Below the pieces are notes generated by a model. The model saw only the letters and a list, made by a program, of their open reading frames with translations. It was not told where the DNA came from and made no database searches. 64,000 bases of DNA, from positions 124,001 to 188,000 of the forward strand of contig NZ_JAMTCF010000012.1 of the NCBI RefSeq assembly GCF_024171695.1, read 5' to 3'. Shown piece by piece: positions 19,014 to 29,503 of the stretch (its first letter is position 1; each line of letters opens with the position of its first letter). The translations under genes were made by a program, and so were the position numbers. Origin of the DNA: Actinosynnema pretiosum. Lineage in GTDB: Bacteria > Actinomycetota > Actinomycetes > Mycobacteriales > Pseudonocardiaceae.

Positions 19014-19625
19014 GTGACGATCCGCGCGGTGCTGTTCGACTTCTCCAACACGCTCTTCCGGTTGGAGCACCCCTCGTTCGCGGTCCACGGGGAGCTGATG
19101 CGGGCGTTGACCTCGCCGTTCGGCCTGCCGGACGGGTTCGCCGTCGACGCGGCCACCTGGGAGCGGCGGGACCTCGACCCGGTGGCGCACCGGGAGGCGC
19201 ACGTCGAGGTGCTGGCGAGCGCGGGCGCCGAGGACCCGGACGGGTTCTACGAGAGCCTGCTCTCCCCCACCCGCTGGCAGGCCTACCCGGACGCGGCGGT
19301 CGCGCTGGGCACGCACCTGCGCACGGCCGTGGTCAGCAACATCGGCTGGGACGTGCGGACCGTGTTCGCCAGGCACGGGGTGCTCGGGCGGGTGGACGAG
19401 TTCGTGCTGTCCTACGAGGAGGGCGCGGTCAAGCCGGACCCCAAGCTGTTCGAGGTGGCCTGCGAGCGGCTCGGGGTCGAGCCGCGCGAGGCGCTGATGA
19501 TCGGGGACAGCGAGGAGGCGGACGGCGGGGCGCGCGCGGTGGGCTGCCGGTTCGAGCTGGTCGAGCCGCTGCCGACGCAGGAGCGGCCGGACGCGCTGCT
19601 GAGGGCGATCTCCCGGCACGCCTAG
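19014..19625 (+). CDS. HAD-superfamily hydrolase
   Basis: 203 residues. HAD motif I is [10 protein letters not shown], where the second Asp of DxD is replaced by Ser; motif II is VVSNIGWD; motif III and IV are KPDPKLFE and [10 protein letters not shown] small helical cap lies between motifs I and II. The missing second Asp argues against a standard phosphatase mechanism and fits either a dehalogenase-like or a weak enzyme; substrate unknown. The start at GTG 19014 follows a TAGCGT box and matches homologue starts; an upstream GTG at 18954 lies in a poor extension. It sits between ispF and cysS, where M. tuberculosis has none. Confidence 0.85.
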   Translation: MTIRAVLFDFSNTLFRLEHPSFAVHGELMRALTSPFGLPDGFAVDAATWERRDLDPVAHREAHVEVLASAGAEDPDGFYESLLSPTRWQAYPDAAVALGTHLRTAVVSNIGWDVRTVFARHGVLGRVDEFVLSYEEGAVKPDPKLFEVACERLGVEPREALMIGDSEEADGGARAVGCRFELVEPLPTQERPDALLRAISRHA

Positions 19626-19694
19626 CCGCCGCGTCCCGGACACCGGAAGTCCCTGCCGCCGAAAGGCGGTTCACCCCCGGTTGGCCATCGCCCG

Positions 19695-19700
19695 TACCAT
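19695..19700 (+). promoter_or_regulatory. -10 box for leaderless cysS
   Basis: TACCAT, 7 bases before the GTG start at 19708; a TTCACC hexamer 19 bases further upstream may be the -35. Confidence 0.5.
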
Positions 19701-19707
19701 TCTCCGG

Positions 19708-21102
<1,395 letters not shown>

Positions 21103-21107
21103 AGCTC

Positions 21108-22073
21108 GTGGCAGGGAACTCCAAGCGCCGGGGGGCGATGCGCAACCCCGGTTCCAAGAAGGGCGCGGTCGTCGGTTCCGGCGGTCAGAAGTCGAAGGGC
21201 CTGCAGGGCAAGGGCCCGACGCCCAAGGCGCAGGACCGGCCGAACCACCCGGCCTACCGCAAGGCGAACGCGGCGGCCAAGGCCACCGCGGCCCGCCAGC
21301 AGCGGCGCAAGGCCGCCGACGCGGCCCCCGAGACGGTGGCGGGTCGCAACCCGGTCGTGGAGTGCCTGCGCGCGGGCATCCCGGCGACGGCGCTGTACGT
21401 GGCGCTGGGCATCGACGCGGACGACCGGGTCACCGAGGCGGTGCAGCTCGCGGCGAGCCGGGGCATCTCCGTCCTGGAGGTGGCGCGCGGCGAGCTGGAC
21501 CGGATCACCGGCGGCGCGATGCACCAGGGCCTCGGGCTCCAGGTTCCGCCGTACGAGTACGCGGAGCCGCGCGACCTGCTCAGGGCCGCGAGGGACTCGG
21601 GCCGCCCGCCGCTGCTCGTCGCGCTGGACGGGGTCACCGACCCGCGCAACCTGGGCGCCGTGGTGCGCTCGGCGGCGGCGTTCGGCGCGCACGGCGTGGT
21701 GCTGCCGCAGCGGCGCTCGGCCAGCATGACGGCGGTGGCGTGGCGGACCAGCGCGGGCACGGCGGCGCGGCTGCCGATCGCGGTGGCCACGAACCTGACC
21801 CGGCAGCTGCGCGAGTGGGCCGAGGAGGGGCTGATGGTCATCGGCCTCGACGCGGACGGCGACGTGGACGTGGACGGCCTCGACCTGGCGACGGGTCCGC
21901 TGGTCGTGGTGGTGGGCTCCGAGGGCCGGGGGCTGTCCCGGCTGGTGCGGGAGACCTGCGACCAGACCGTGTCGATCCCGATGGCGTCGAACGTGGAGTC
22001 GCTGAACGCGTCGGTCGCGGCGGGCGTCGTGCTCGCCGAGGTCGCGCGCAGGCGCAGGCTGGACGCCCGCTAG
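21108..22073 (+). CDS. rlmB: 23S rRNA (guanosine-2'-O)-methyltransferase RlmB
   Basis: 321 residues, SPOUT (TrmH) family. A basic N-terminal tail of about 75 residues ([19 protein letters not shown]...) leads to the substrate-binding domain ([14 protein letters not shown]) and the knotted catalytic domain with the three motifs [29 protein letters not shown] and [15 protein letters not shown]. It methylates a conserved guanosine of 23S rRNA. AAGGA lies 12 bases before the GTG at 21108, and mycobacterial homologues begin at the same AGNS sequence; GTG 21081 is inside cysS. Confidence 0.95.
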   Translation: MAGNSKRRGAMRNPGSKKGAVVGSGGQKSKGLQGKGPTPKAQDRPNHPAYRKANAAAKATAARQQRRKAADAAPETVAGRNPVVECLRAGIPATALYVALGIDADDRVTEAVQLAASRGISVLEVARGELDRITGGAMHQGLGLQVPPYEYAEPRDLLRAARDSGRPPLLVALDGVTDPRNLGAVVRSAAAFGAHGVVLPQRRSASMTAVAWRTSAGTAARLPIAVATNLTRQLREWAEEGLMVIGLDADGDVDVDGLDLATGPLVVVVGSEGRGLSRLVRETCDQTVSIPMASNVESLNASVAAGVVLAEVARRRRLDAR

Positions 22074-22151
22074 CGGGTCGACGGGTGGTGGCGGCCCTCA
22101 CGGGGGCCGCCCAACTCGCCGACTCCCGAGATCGATCACCCCTGCCCCGGC

Positions 22152-22157
22152 TACCCT
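22152..22157 (+). promoter_or_regulatory. -10 box for a leaderless MBOAT gene
   Basis: TACCCT, 8 bases before the ATG at 22166, with no ribosome site. Confidence 0.45.
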
Positions 22158-22165
22158 CACCCGCG

Positions 22166-23596
22166 ATGTCCTTCGCCACTCCGCTGTTCCTCTGGTTCTT
22201 CGTGCCCGTCGTGCTGACGACGGTCCTCGTCGCGCCCAGGAGTTGGCGCAACGGGATCGTCGCGGTGGCCAGCCTGCTGTTCTACGTGACGGGCGCGGGC
22301 GGCACGACGCTGCTGCTGATCGCCTGCATGGTGGTGAACTACCTGGCGGGGTTGAGGCTGGCCCCGGACGGGCCGCTGGCGGCCGACAAGCGGCGGGTGC
22401 TGCTGGTCGGGGTGATCGGCTTCGACCTGGCCGTGCTGCTGGTGTGGAAGTACCTGGGGTTCGCGACCGAGCAGCTGGCGGCGATCGCGTCGATCGTGGG
22501 CGCGGACCTGCCGGTGGTGCACCTGGCGCTGCCGATCGGCATCTCGTTCTACACGTTCCACCACATCTCGTACGTGGTGGACGTGTACCGGGGCGAGCGG
22601 CCCGCGCTGCGCGAGCCGGTCTCGTTCATCACGTACATCGCGATGTTCCCGCAGCTCGTGGCGGGGCCGATCGTGCGGTGGCGGGAGATCGCCGACCAGC
22701 TGCCGCAGGAGCGCACGCACCGGCTGGACGACATCGCGGCGGGGTTCCCCCGGTTCGCGCTGGGGTTGTGCAAGAAGGTCATCGTCGCGGACTCGCTGGC
22801 GCCCCTGGTGGACGCCGCGTTCGCCACGCCCTCGGACGAGATGACCTGGTCTGTGGCGTGGCTGGGCGCGATCGGCTACGCGCTGCAGCTGTACTTCGAC
22901 TTCTCCGGGTACTCGGACATGGCGATCGGGCTCGGGCGGATGCTGGGCTTCCGGCTGCCGGAGAACTTCGCGCGGCCGTACTCGTCGGTGACGATCACCG
23001 AGTTCTGGCGGCGGTGGCACATGTCGCTGTCGCGGTGGTTCCGGGACTACCTGTACATCCCGCTCGGCGGCAACCGCCGGGGGACGTGGACGACGTACCG
23101 GAACCTGTCGATCGTGTTCGTGCTGACCGGGTTCTGGCACGGGGCGAACTGGACGTTCCTGGTGTGGGGCGTGTTCCACGGGGCGCTGCTGATCGTGGAG
23201 CGGCGGTTCGGCTGGGCCAAGGCCCCGGAGGAGCGCAAGGCGCTGCTGGGACGGCGGGCGCTGACGTTCCTGCTGGTGGTGGTCGGCTGGGTGTTCTTCC
23301 GGTCGCCGGACCTCGGCACGGCGTTCTCGGTGCTGGGGAACATGCTGGTCCCGGACTTCGACGGGCTGCCGGACGCGGTGGCGGCGGCGGCGACGAACCA
23401 GCGGATCGCGCTGCTGGCGCTGGCGCTGGTCGTGGTGCTGCTGCCGAACCACCCGGTGACGGGGCCGTACCTGGAGTCGGCGCGCACGCGGGTCGCGACG
23501 GGGCTGCGGGTCGCGGTGATGACGGTGGGCGCGCTGTACGCGGCGATCCTGGTGGCGGGCGGGACCTTCAGCCCGTTCCTGTACTACCAGTTCTGA
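22166..23596 (+). CDS. MBOAT-family O-acyltransferase (AlgI/DltB type)
   Basis: 476 residues with about 11-12 membrane helices. Diagnostic MBOAT segments are RWHMSLSRWFRDYLYIPLGG and GFWHGANWTFLVWGVFHG, which carries the catalytic His; the N-terminal PLFLWFFVP start is typical. Such enzymes move acyl groups across the membrane onto exported polysaccharides or lipids. No SGNH-type partner (AlgX/AlgJ like) lies nearby, so the acceptor is unknown. Confidence 0.9.
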   Translation: MSFATPLFLWFFVPVVLTTVLVAPRSWRNGIVAVASLLFYVTGAGGTTLLLIACMVVNYLAGLRLAPDGPLAADKRRVLLVGVIGFDLAVLLVWKYLGFATEQLAAIASIVGADLPVVHLALPIGISFYTFHHISYVVDVYRGERPALREPVSFITYIAMFPQLVAGPIVRWREIADQLPQERTHRLDDIAAGFPRFALGLCKKVIVADSLAPLVDAAFATPSDEMTWSVAWLGAIGYALQLYFDFSGYSDMAIGLGRMLGFRLPENFARPYSSVTITEFWRRWHMSLSRWFRDYLYIPLGGNRRGTWTTYRNLSIVFVLTGFWHGANWTFLVWGVFHGALLIVERRFGWAKAPEERKALLGRRALTFLLVVVGWVFFRSPDLGTAFSVLGNMLVPDFDGLPDAVAAAATNQRIALLALALVVVLLPNHPVTGPYLESARTRVATGLRVAVMTVGALYAAILVAGGTFSPFLYYQF

Positions 23597-23635
23597 GGGG
23601 CGGGCGGTCGTGGGGCGCTCGGGGTTCCGGGGCGC

Positions 23636-24040
23636 TCACACCTGGACGACCTCGACCATGCCGTCGAGCCCGGTGAAGTCCTTCACGTTGCGCGTGTAGA
23701 GCGGCAGGTCCCGCGAGGACGCGATGGCGGCGATCATCAGGTCGATCTTCCTCGGCCTCGGGTCGCGGCCTGCTTGAAGGGTCAGCGTCACGAGCGTGCC
23801 GAAGCGCGCGGCGGCCCGCTCGTCGAAGACCAGGGGCTCGAACTCGACGATCGCCGCCCCCAACTGCTCGGTCCGCGCGGCGCGCGTGACCGGGTCCTTG
23901 GCCATCGCGACGCCCTGGTGCAGCTCCGCCAGGGTGATCGCGGTCAGCTCGGGGAGCTGGGGCAGGGCCTGCGGGTCCAGCGAGTCGAGGTCGATGTAGA
24001 CGCAGGTGTCCAGCACACCCGACGCACGCCGCTCAGCCAC
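23636..24040 (-). CDS. PIN-domain toxin, VapC family
   Basis: 134 residues. The PIN fold acidic residues are visible in [19 protein letters not shown] and the [11 protein letters not shown] motif; a final YTRNVKDF motif is typical. VapC toxins cut RNA, often tRNA. The GTG start at 24040 overlaps the end of the antitoxin gene by 8 bases (reading frames offset), which is the usual coupling of such pairs. Normal length and all acidic sites suggest an active toxin; its RNA target is unknown. Confidence 0.88.
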   Translation of the reverse strand: MAERRASGVLDTCVYIDLDSLDPQALPQLPELTAITLAELHQGVAMAKDPVTRAARTEQLGAAIVEFEPLVFDERAAARFGTLVTLTLQAGRDPRPRKIDLMIAAIASSRDLPLYTRNVKDFTGLDGMVEVVQV

Positions 24041-24314
24041 GGGCCCGCTCCCACGGGTCGTCGCCGTCGCCGATCCGGTCCTCGGTGCCGAAGAACTCAT
24101 CGGCCTCACGCCTCATGAGCTCGTAGTCCACCTTGGGCAGTGCGCGGTGCCGCGCGACCAGCTCCTCGGCGGTGAACCGCCGCCTGCGCGACAGCGGGCG
24201 GACCTCGGCCACCTCGACCCCGTTGCGAGTGATGTGGAAGACCTCCCCCGCTTCGACCGCGTTCATGACCTCAGCGGAGTTGTTGCGGAACTCCCGCTGG
24301 TTGATGACCTTCAT
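24033..24314 (-). CDS. Antitoxin, Phd/YefM family
   Basis: 93 residues. The N-terminus ([20 protein letters not shown]) is the Phd/YefM DNA-binding fold, followed by the [14 protein letters not shown] strand; the acidic C-terminal tail ([11 protein letters not shown]) would bind and inhibit the toxin. ATG 24314 is chosen because a TAGACT box lies 7 bases upstream; a longer frame from 24341 has no support. A perfect 19-bp palindrome lies at the -35 position and is a good candidate operator for self-repression by the toxin-antitoxin complex. Confidence 0.88.
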   Translation of the reverse strand: MKVINQREFRNNSAEVMNAVEAGEVFHITRNGVEVAEVRPLSRRRRFTAEELVARHRALPKVDYELMRREADEFFGTEDRIGDGDDPWERARG

Positions 24315-24321
24315 GAGAACC

Positions 24322-24327
24322 AGTCTA
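24322..24327 (-). promoter_or_regulatory. -10 box for leaderless antitoxin transcript
   Basis: TAGACT on the minus strand, 7 bases before the ATG at 24314. Confidence 0.55.
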
Positions 24328-24333
24328 ACCCGC

Positions 24334-24352
24334 TGTAGCACGTCGTGCTACA
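24334..24352. promoter_or_regulatory. Perfect 19-bp palindrome, candidate toxin-antitoxin operator
   Basis: TGTAGCACG-T-CGTGCTACA. It covers the -35 region of the antitoxin promoter, where binding would block RNA polymerase. Confidence 0.7.
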
Positions 24353-24753
24353 AGCAGGCGCCGTACGATCGCTTATTCCTTTATTCCCCCGAACGGCGGT
24401 GCGCCGCCCCTCCCGCCGCTCCCCCGGACCGCCGCCGCGCCGCGTCCCAACGCTCGACCCGTTCGTGGTCCGCTCGGCCCAGCGCGCCCGGCGCGCCCGC
24501 ACCGGGTCGTGACGTAGGGTGGGCGCGGTCGAGGCGGGGACCGGCCGCCGGGAGGACCGACTCAGCAAAGGACGTGGACTCTTTCCCAACCGATAACCGC
24601 CGCACGCGGTCAATCAAGTCGGTTTCGGGTGCGCGCTCTCGCGGGACGCCGAGCGGTCGACCACCGCCGCCCCGCGCGCGGGCCTCGAGGATCAGTTGCT
24701 TCTGGTGGGGATGACGTGACTCGCTCATCGGGGTCCGGTGTCCGGGGGCGCGG
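24353..24753. other. Gap of about 400 bases without a sure gene
   Basis: The left part (24370-24395) is unusually A/T-rich for this window. A 115-codon minus-strand frame (24381-24728) crosses the gap but is Arg/Gly/Pro-rich and has no ribosome site. I see no RNA gene or repeat. Confidence 0.5.
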
Positions 24754-25977
24754 GTGACCTCCGGGGGCGCGCTGCGCGCGCTGGTGGGCAACCGCGAGTT
24801 CCGCGGGCTGTGGATCGGTTCGGTGGTGTCCACGGCCGGTGACCAGCTGGCCGCCGTGGCGCTGTCCCTGCTGGTGTTCGAGCGCACCGGCTCCCCCGCG
24901 TGGACCGCCGTGACCTGGGCGTCGACGCTGCTGCCGCCGCTGGTGTCCGGGCCGCTGCTGGCCTGGGTCGCCGACCGCTACCCCCGCCGCACCGTGATGG
25001 TGGCGTGCGCCTGGCTCCAGGCCGTGCTGGTGGGCGCGATGGCGATCCCCGGCGTGCCGCTGTGGGGCATGGTCGCGCTGCTGTTCTCCGCCCTCATGGT
25101 CGCCTCCCCGTTCCTGGCCGCGCAGGAGGCGAGCCTGCCCTCGGTGCTGCCGGACGACCGCTACGACGACGGGGTGGCCCTGTTCGGGACCTCGGTGGAC
25201 GTCGCCCAGATGGTGGGGCTGGCCGCCGCCGGGTTCCTGGTGACCTGGGCCGGTCCCGGCGCCGCGCTGGCGCTGGACGCCGCGAGCTTCGCGCTGGTCG
25301 CGGTGCTGGTGCAGCTGTCCGTCCGGCACCGGCCCGCCGCCGCGCCGCGCAGCGCGCCCGAGGACCCGGAGGGGGCGCGGAGCGCGCTGGCGCTGCTGCT
25401 GACCGAGCCCCGGCTGCGCTCGCTGCTGGCGATGCGGCTGCTGGCAGGCCTGGCGATGGTGCCGGAGGGCCTGGCGGTGCCGCTGGCGGACGGGCTGGGC
25501 GCGGTGTGGGCGGTCGGGCTGATCCTGGCGGTCGAGCCCGCGGCGAACGTGCTGGGCGTCGCCCTGCTCTTCCGGTTCGTGCGCGACCCCCGGCAGCGGG
25601 AGCGGCTGATGGGGCCGCTGGCGGTGCTGTCGCTGGCGCCGCTGGTGCTGTTCGCGCTGGAGCCGAACCTGACCTGGGCGATCGTGCTGCTGGTCATCGC
25701 GGGCATGGCCGGGGCCTACCACACGCCCGCGCGGGCGGCCTGGATGCGGCTGCTGCCCGACGCCTACCGGGGCCGGGCGTTCGGCATCGCGCGCACCGCC
25801 CTGCGCACCAGCCAGGGCGGTGGCATGGCGCTCGCGGGCGTCGTGGCGCACGCTGTTGGCTCGGTGACCGCGACGATCGCGGGCGCGGGCGGTGTCGGGC
25901 TGCTGCTCGCCGCGCAGGCGACCGTAGCCTGGAGGAGGGCCCGCGCGAAGGCGGGCCCCGATGCGGTGACCACGTGA
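24754..25977 (+). CDS. MFS transporter
   Basis: 407 residues from GTG with twelve predicted membrane helices. The loop after helix 2 is WVADRYPRRTVMV, a form of the major facilitator motif A, and helix 4-5 carries the AAGFLVTWAGPGAAL segment seen in MFS drug exporters of the EntS/MefA type. It is probably an efflux pump; the substrate cannot be judged. No regulator of TetR type is adjacent. The C-terminal KAGPDAVTT tail is short. Confidence 0.85.
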   Translation: MTSGGALRALVGNREFRGLWIGSVVSTAGDQLAAVALSLLVFERTGSPAWTAVTWASTLLPPLVSGPLLAWVADRYPRRTVMVACAWLQAVLVGAMAIPGVPLWGMVALLFSALMVASPFLAAQEASLPSVLPDDRYDDGVALFGTSVDVAQMVGLAAAGFLVTWAGPGAALALDAASFALVAVLVQLSVRHRPAAAPRSAPEDPEGARSALALLLTEPRLRSLLAMRLLAGLAMVPEGLAVPLADGLGAVWAVGLILAVEPAANVLGVALLFRFVRDPRQRERLMGPLAVLSLAPLVLFALEPNLTWAIVLLVIAGMAGAYHTPARAAWMRLLPDAYRGRAFGIARTALRTSQGGGMALAGVVAHAVGSVTATIAGAGGVGLLLAAQATVAWRRARAKAGPDAVTT

Positions 25978-26073
25978 AACGGACTCATCATGGATGACGA
26001 TTTCCCTGACGAGACGACGCGGGCGCGGTCTGCGGGCACGGGGATTCGGAGGGGACCGGGGAGGCCGGTGGGG

Positions 26074-26094
26074 TCACCACTCGCGGTTGCGCAT
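26074..26094 (-). CDS. Possible six-codon open frame with an ideal ribosome site
   Basis: ATG followed by five codons and TGA, giving MRNREW. On the same strand AGGAGGAG lies 8 bases upstream of the ATG. Such a perfect site before a six-codon frame is unlikely by chance and suggests a leader peptide or uORF, but no gene follows on this strand for over a kilobase. Confidence 0.25.
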   Translation of the reverse strand: MRNREW

Positions 26095-26205
26095 GGCGAA
26101 CACTCCTCCTCCCGGATTCCGGGTACCTGCTGCGGTGGGGATCGAAGGGCGGCATCGGCCGCGACGGCAATGCGCCGGGTGATGACGGGTCGAGTGTAGG
26201 GGGAC

Positions 26206-27666
26206 GTGGTGGCGAACAGTTTGCCCGATCACGAACCGCCCACGACACCGGGCGTGTCCGCCGGGCGGAACTGGGAGCTCTGGTCCCTGCGCCCGGCCGC
26301 GATCGCTTACATCCTTTCCATCGAATTGGTGGTGTTGATTTCCACCATTTGGTTGATGACCGGGGTGGGGTCCGCCTCCGAGTCGGACTGGTTCCGGTTC
26401 GGGGCGCTCGCGGCGGCCGTGACGGTGCACCTGACGATCGTGCGGCGGGCCGAGGAGTCGCGGCGGGACGAGTCCGCGAGCCTGTACTTCGACCTGACCT
26501 CGGTGTGGACGTTCGCCGCGGCGGTGGTGCTGCCCGCGCCGCTGGCGGTGCTGATCGTGCTGCTGCTGCGGGTGGTCACCCAGCCGATCGCGCGGCGCCA
26601 GCCCTACCGGTTCGTGTTCACCTCGACGCACATCGTGGCCAGCACGGTGCTGGCCGGGGTCGCGGTGCGCGAGGCGGGCTTCCCGCTGCTGGCCACCGGC
26701 AGGCTGCTGGGCGACCTGGGGCTGCTCGCGGTGCTGGCGCTGACCGCCGCGCTGTACTGGTTCACCCAGGTCGTGCTGATGTCCGGCGTGCTGAAGATCC
26801 TGAACCCGCGCACCCGGTTCGCGGACACGCTGGGCTCGCGCGGGGACAACATGCTGGAGGCGACCACGCTGGGCGTCGGCGCGCTGCTCGGGCTGCTGGC
26901 CGCCACGCACTGGGCCGCGCCGCTGCTGATGGTGGTGCCGGTGGTGCTGGCGAACGCGCTGCTGCACCGGGGGTCGGAGCGGCAGGCCCACCTGGAGCGG
27001 CTGCTGGCCGAGCAGGCGCAGGCGCACCAGCAGCTCACCCAGGACGCGCACACCGACTTCCGCACCGGCCTGCTGAACACGACCGGGCTCGCCGAGTTCG
27101 CGCACCGGCTGGCCGAGCGGGGCCGCATCGACGGCAAGCCGGTGACCGTGCTGGCGATCGACCTGGACCACTTCAAGCGGATCAACGACACCTGGGGGCA
27201 CCCGGCGGGCAACGCGGTGCTGGCCGAGGTGGGGCGCATCCTGCGGGAGAAGCTGCGGCCGGGCGACGTGGCCGGTCGGGACGGCGGCGAGGAGTTCGTG
27301 GTCGTGCTGGCCGACACCGGGCTGGCCGAGGGCACGGCGATCGCCGAGCGGGTGCGGGAGGCGATCGGCTCGATGGTGGTGGTGACCACCGACAAGCACC
27401 GCAGCACGGTGCACCTGCGCGGGCGCGACCTGCCGGTGAGCGAGGACGGGCAGGAGGTGCGGGCGATCTCGGCGTCGATCGGGGTCGCGGTGCTGGGCGA
27501 GGGCCCGGACGCGCTGGCGCACGCCCAGCACAGCGCCGACGGGGCGCTGTACGCGGCGAAGGAGCGGGGCCGCAACCAGGTGCGGGTGGCGAACGTGGAC
27601 ATCGGCGGCCCGCGCCCGGCGGCGCTGGCCCGGTTGCAGGACCACGGGGTGCCGCGCACGGCCTGA
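26206..27666 (+). CDS. Membrane-bound diguanylate cyclase (GGDEF)
   Basis: 486 residues. Five to six hydrophobic segments occupy residues 25-255 without a known sensor signature, then a short coiled linker (LLAEQAQAHQQLTQDAH) leads to a GGDEF domain at about 280-470. The active site is GGEEF in GRDGGEEFVVV, with DLDHFKRIND for metal binding, and a RxxD inhibitory site (RPGD) five residues upstream. It should make c-di-GMP from two GTP and be subject to product inhibition. AGGGGGA lies before two adjacent GTG codons (26206, 26209). No EAL domain is fused. Confidence 0.92.
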   Translation: MVANSLPDHEPPTTPGVSAGRNWELWSLRPAAIAYILSIELVVLISTIWLMTGVGSASESDWFRFGALAAAVTVHLTIVRRAEESRRDESASLYFDLTSVWTFAAAVVLPAPLAVLIVLLLRVVTQPIARRQPYRFVFTSTHIVASTVLAGVAVREAGFPLLATGRLLGDLGLLAVLALTAALYWFTQVVLMSGVLKILNPRTRFADTLGSRGDNMLEATTLGVGALLGLLAATHWAAPLLMVVPVVLANALLHRGSERQAHLERLLAEQAQAHQQLTQDAHTDFRTGLLNTTGLAEFAHRLAERGRIDGKPVTVLAIDLDHFKRINDTWGHPAGNAVLAEVGRILREKLRPGDVAGRDGGEEFVVVLADTGLAEGTAIAERVREAIGSMVVVTTDKHRSTVHLRGRDLPVSEDGQEVRAISASIGVAVLGEGPDALAHAQHSADGALYAAKERGRNQVRVANVDIGGPRPAALARLQDHGVPRTA

Positions 27667-27821
27667 CCCCGGCGGTGGCGGTCCGGGCAGGGCTGATCGG
27701 CACTCGGCGTGGTGGATTCCGCCGGTGGTGCCTGGTTCGGGGGGATTGTGGTTTCGACCCATCGGGCGCTCGCTTCGCGCGACACTCTCAGGTCGTCACG
27801 GGTATCCCCCCGAACGTGGGA

Positions 27822-28658
27822 TCAAACAGCCCGAACGCGTGATTTTCCGACGATCCGGCAGATCACGTAAATGGCGAAGGAAATCGCGGTGACGAATGCG
27901 CTCACCGGCACGCCGGGCGCGAGCGAGAACACGATGCCGCCGAGCACCGCGACCTCGGCGAACACGACCGCGAGCACGGTGGCCTTGACCGGGCTGGCGG
28001 TGATCCGGGCGGCAGCGGCGGCGGGCGTGATCATCATGGAGAGCACGAGCAGCGCGCCCACGATCTGCACGCCGAGCGCGGTGGTGATGCCGACCAGGAC
28101 CGCGAACACCGGGGACAGCGCGCGCACCGGGACACCCCTGGCGAGCGCGACGTCGGGGTCGACGCTGGCGAACAGCAGCGGCCGGTAGAGCAGCGCGAGG
28201 ACCACCAGCACCACGACCGCGCAGACCACCAGCACCTGCACGTCACCGGCGGGGATGCCGATGGGCTGGCCGACGAGCAGGCCCATCTTGTTGGCCGCGC
28301 GGCCGGGGTAGAGCCACAGGAACAGCACGCCGAGGCCGAGGCCGAAGGCGAGCACCGCGCCGATGACCGAGTCGCGCTCGGAGTCGCGCTGGCCGAGCAG
28401 GCCGAGCAGCAGGGCCGCGACGACGGCGCCGAGCACCGCGCCGTAGCTGACGCTGATGCCGAGCAGCAGGGCGGCGGCGCCGCCGGTGAAGGCCAGCTCG
28501 CTGGTGCCGTGGACGGCGAAGGACATCTTGCGGGTGATCACCAGCGGGCCGATGGCCCCGGCGACCAGGCCGAGGACGGCGGCGGCCAGGAGGGCCCGCT
28601 GCACGACCGGCAGCCCGATCAGCTCGGCGGTCGTGGCGAAGTCGAACAGGCTCTCCAT
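27822..28658 (-). CDS. znuB: Metal (zinc/manganese) ABC transporter permease
   Basis: 278 residues with about eight membrane helices, ABC-3 family. Signature stretches are GPLVITRKMSFAVHGTSELAFTG near the start and VQIVGALLVLSMMITPAAAA near the middle. Third gene of a substrate-binding protein, ATPase, permease operon on the minus strand; its ATG is 2 bases beyond the ATPase stop. Zinc is the likeliest substrate from gene order, but the sequence cannot exclude manganese. Confidence 0.88.
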   Translation of the reverse strand: MESLFDFATTAELIGLPVVQRALLAAAVLGLVAGAIGPLVITRKMSFAVHGTSELAFTGGAAALLLGISVSYGAVLGAVVAALLLGLLGQRDSERDSVIGAVLAFGLGLGVLFLWLYPGRAANKMGLLVGQPIGIPAGDVQVLVVCAVVVLVVLALLYRPLLFASVDPDVALARGVPVRALSPVFAVLVGITTALGVQIVGALLVLSMMITPAAAAARITASPVKATVLAVVFAEVAVLGGIVFSLAPGVPVSAFVTAISFAIYVICRIVGKSRVRAV

Positions 28659-28660
28659 CG

Positions 28661-29503
28661 TCAGTGCTCCTCGGCGTGGTGCGGCTGGTCCTCGCACACG
28701 CCGTGCGCGCCGACGACGTGGATCTGGCCGCGCACCCTGACCACCTCGACGGTGGTGCGGTACAGCTCGGACAGGGTCTCGCCGGTCATGACCTCGGCGG
28801 GTGAGCCGATCCGGAAGCGGCCGTCGACCAGGTAGAGGACGCGGTCGACCAGCGGGAGCACCGGGTTGATCTCGTGGGTGACGAACAGGACGGCGGTGTC
28901 CGAGGTGCGCCGCCGGGTGTTGATCAGCTCGCTGACCACGCGCTGGTGGGCGAGGTCGAGCGAGAGGAGCGGCTCGTCGCACAGCAGCACGGCCGGGTCG
29001 CCGACGAGGGCCTGGGCGACGCGCAGCCGCTGCTGCTCGCCGCCGGAGAGCAGGCCGACGGACCGGTCGGCGTAGCCGGTGGCGCCGACGGCCTCCAGGA
29101 CCTCGTCGACGCGGCGGCGGCGCTCGGCGCGCCCGCGCAGGCCGAGGCCCCAGCGGTGGCCGTCGAGGCCGAGGCCGACCAGGTCGCGCCCGCGCAGCAC
29201 GGTGGAGGTGTCCACGGGGCGCTGCTGGGGGATGTAGCCGATGGCGCGGCTGCCGCGCCCGGCAGGCGCCCCCGCGATCTCGACGCTGCCGCCGGAGAGG
29301 GGTTGCAGGCCCAGCAGGACCCGCATCAGGCTGGTCTTGCCTGACCCGTTGGGGCCGAGGACCGCGATGAACTCGCCGGGCCGCACGTCCAGGTCAAGGC
29401 CGTCCCAGAGGACGCGGTCGCCGTACGCGAGCCGGGCCGAACGCAGCGAGACCGCCCCGCGCTGGGCTGCGGGGCGGTCGGGCCTGCTGGTCTGGGTGGT
29501 CAT
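28661..29503 (-). CDS. znuC: Metal ABC transporter ATP-binding protein
   Basis: 280 residues. Walker A GPNGSGKTS, Q-loop in YIPQQRP, signature LSGGEQQRL, Walker B VLLCDEPLLSLD and H-loop VTHEINPVLP are all present. The SD-like VTHEINPVLP and PQQRPVD forms fit the metal (family 3) subgroup. Its ATG overlaps the stop of the binding-protein gene by four bases (29500-29503). Unusual: Walker B reads CDEPLLSLD, with Leu-Leu-Ser between the Glu-Pro and the D-loop. Confidence 0.9.
   Translation of the reverse strand: MTTQTSRPDRPAAQRGAVSLRSARLAYGDRVLWDGLDLDVRPGEFIAVLGPNGSGKTSLMRVLLGLQPLSGGSVEIAGAPAGRGSRAIGYIPQQRPVDTSTVLRGRDLVGLGLDGHRWGLGLRGRAERRRRVDEVLEAVGATGYADRSVGLLSGGEQQRLRVAQALVGDPAVLLCDEPLLSLDLAHQRVVSELINTRRRTSDTAVLFVTHEINPVLPLVDRVLYLVDGRFRIGSPAEVMTGETLSELYRTTVEVVRVRGQIHVVGAHGVCEDQPHHAEEH

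Noticed and set aside
24381-24728. 115-residue frame divergent from the pump gene
   Set aside because: Arg/Gly/Pro-rich composition, no ribosome site or -10 box at fitting distance.
25990-26199. Small plus-strand frames between the pump and diguanylate cyclase genes
   Set aside because: No ribosome site, composition like shadow frames.
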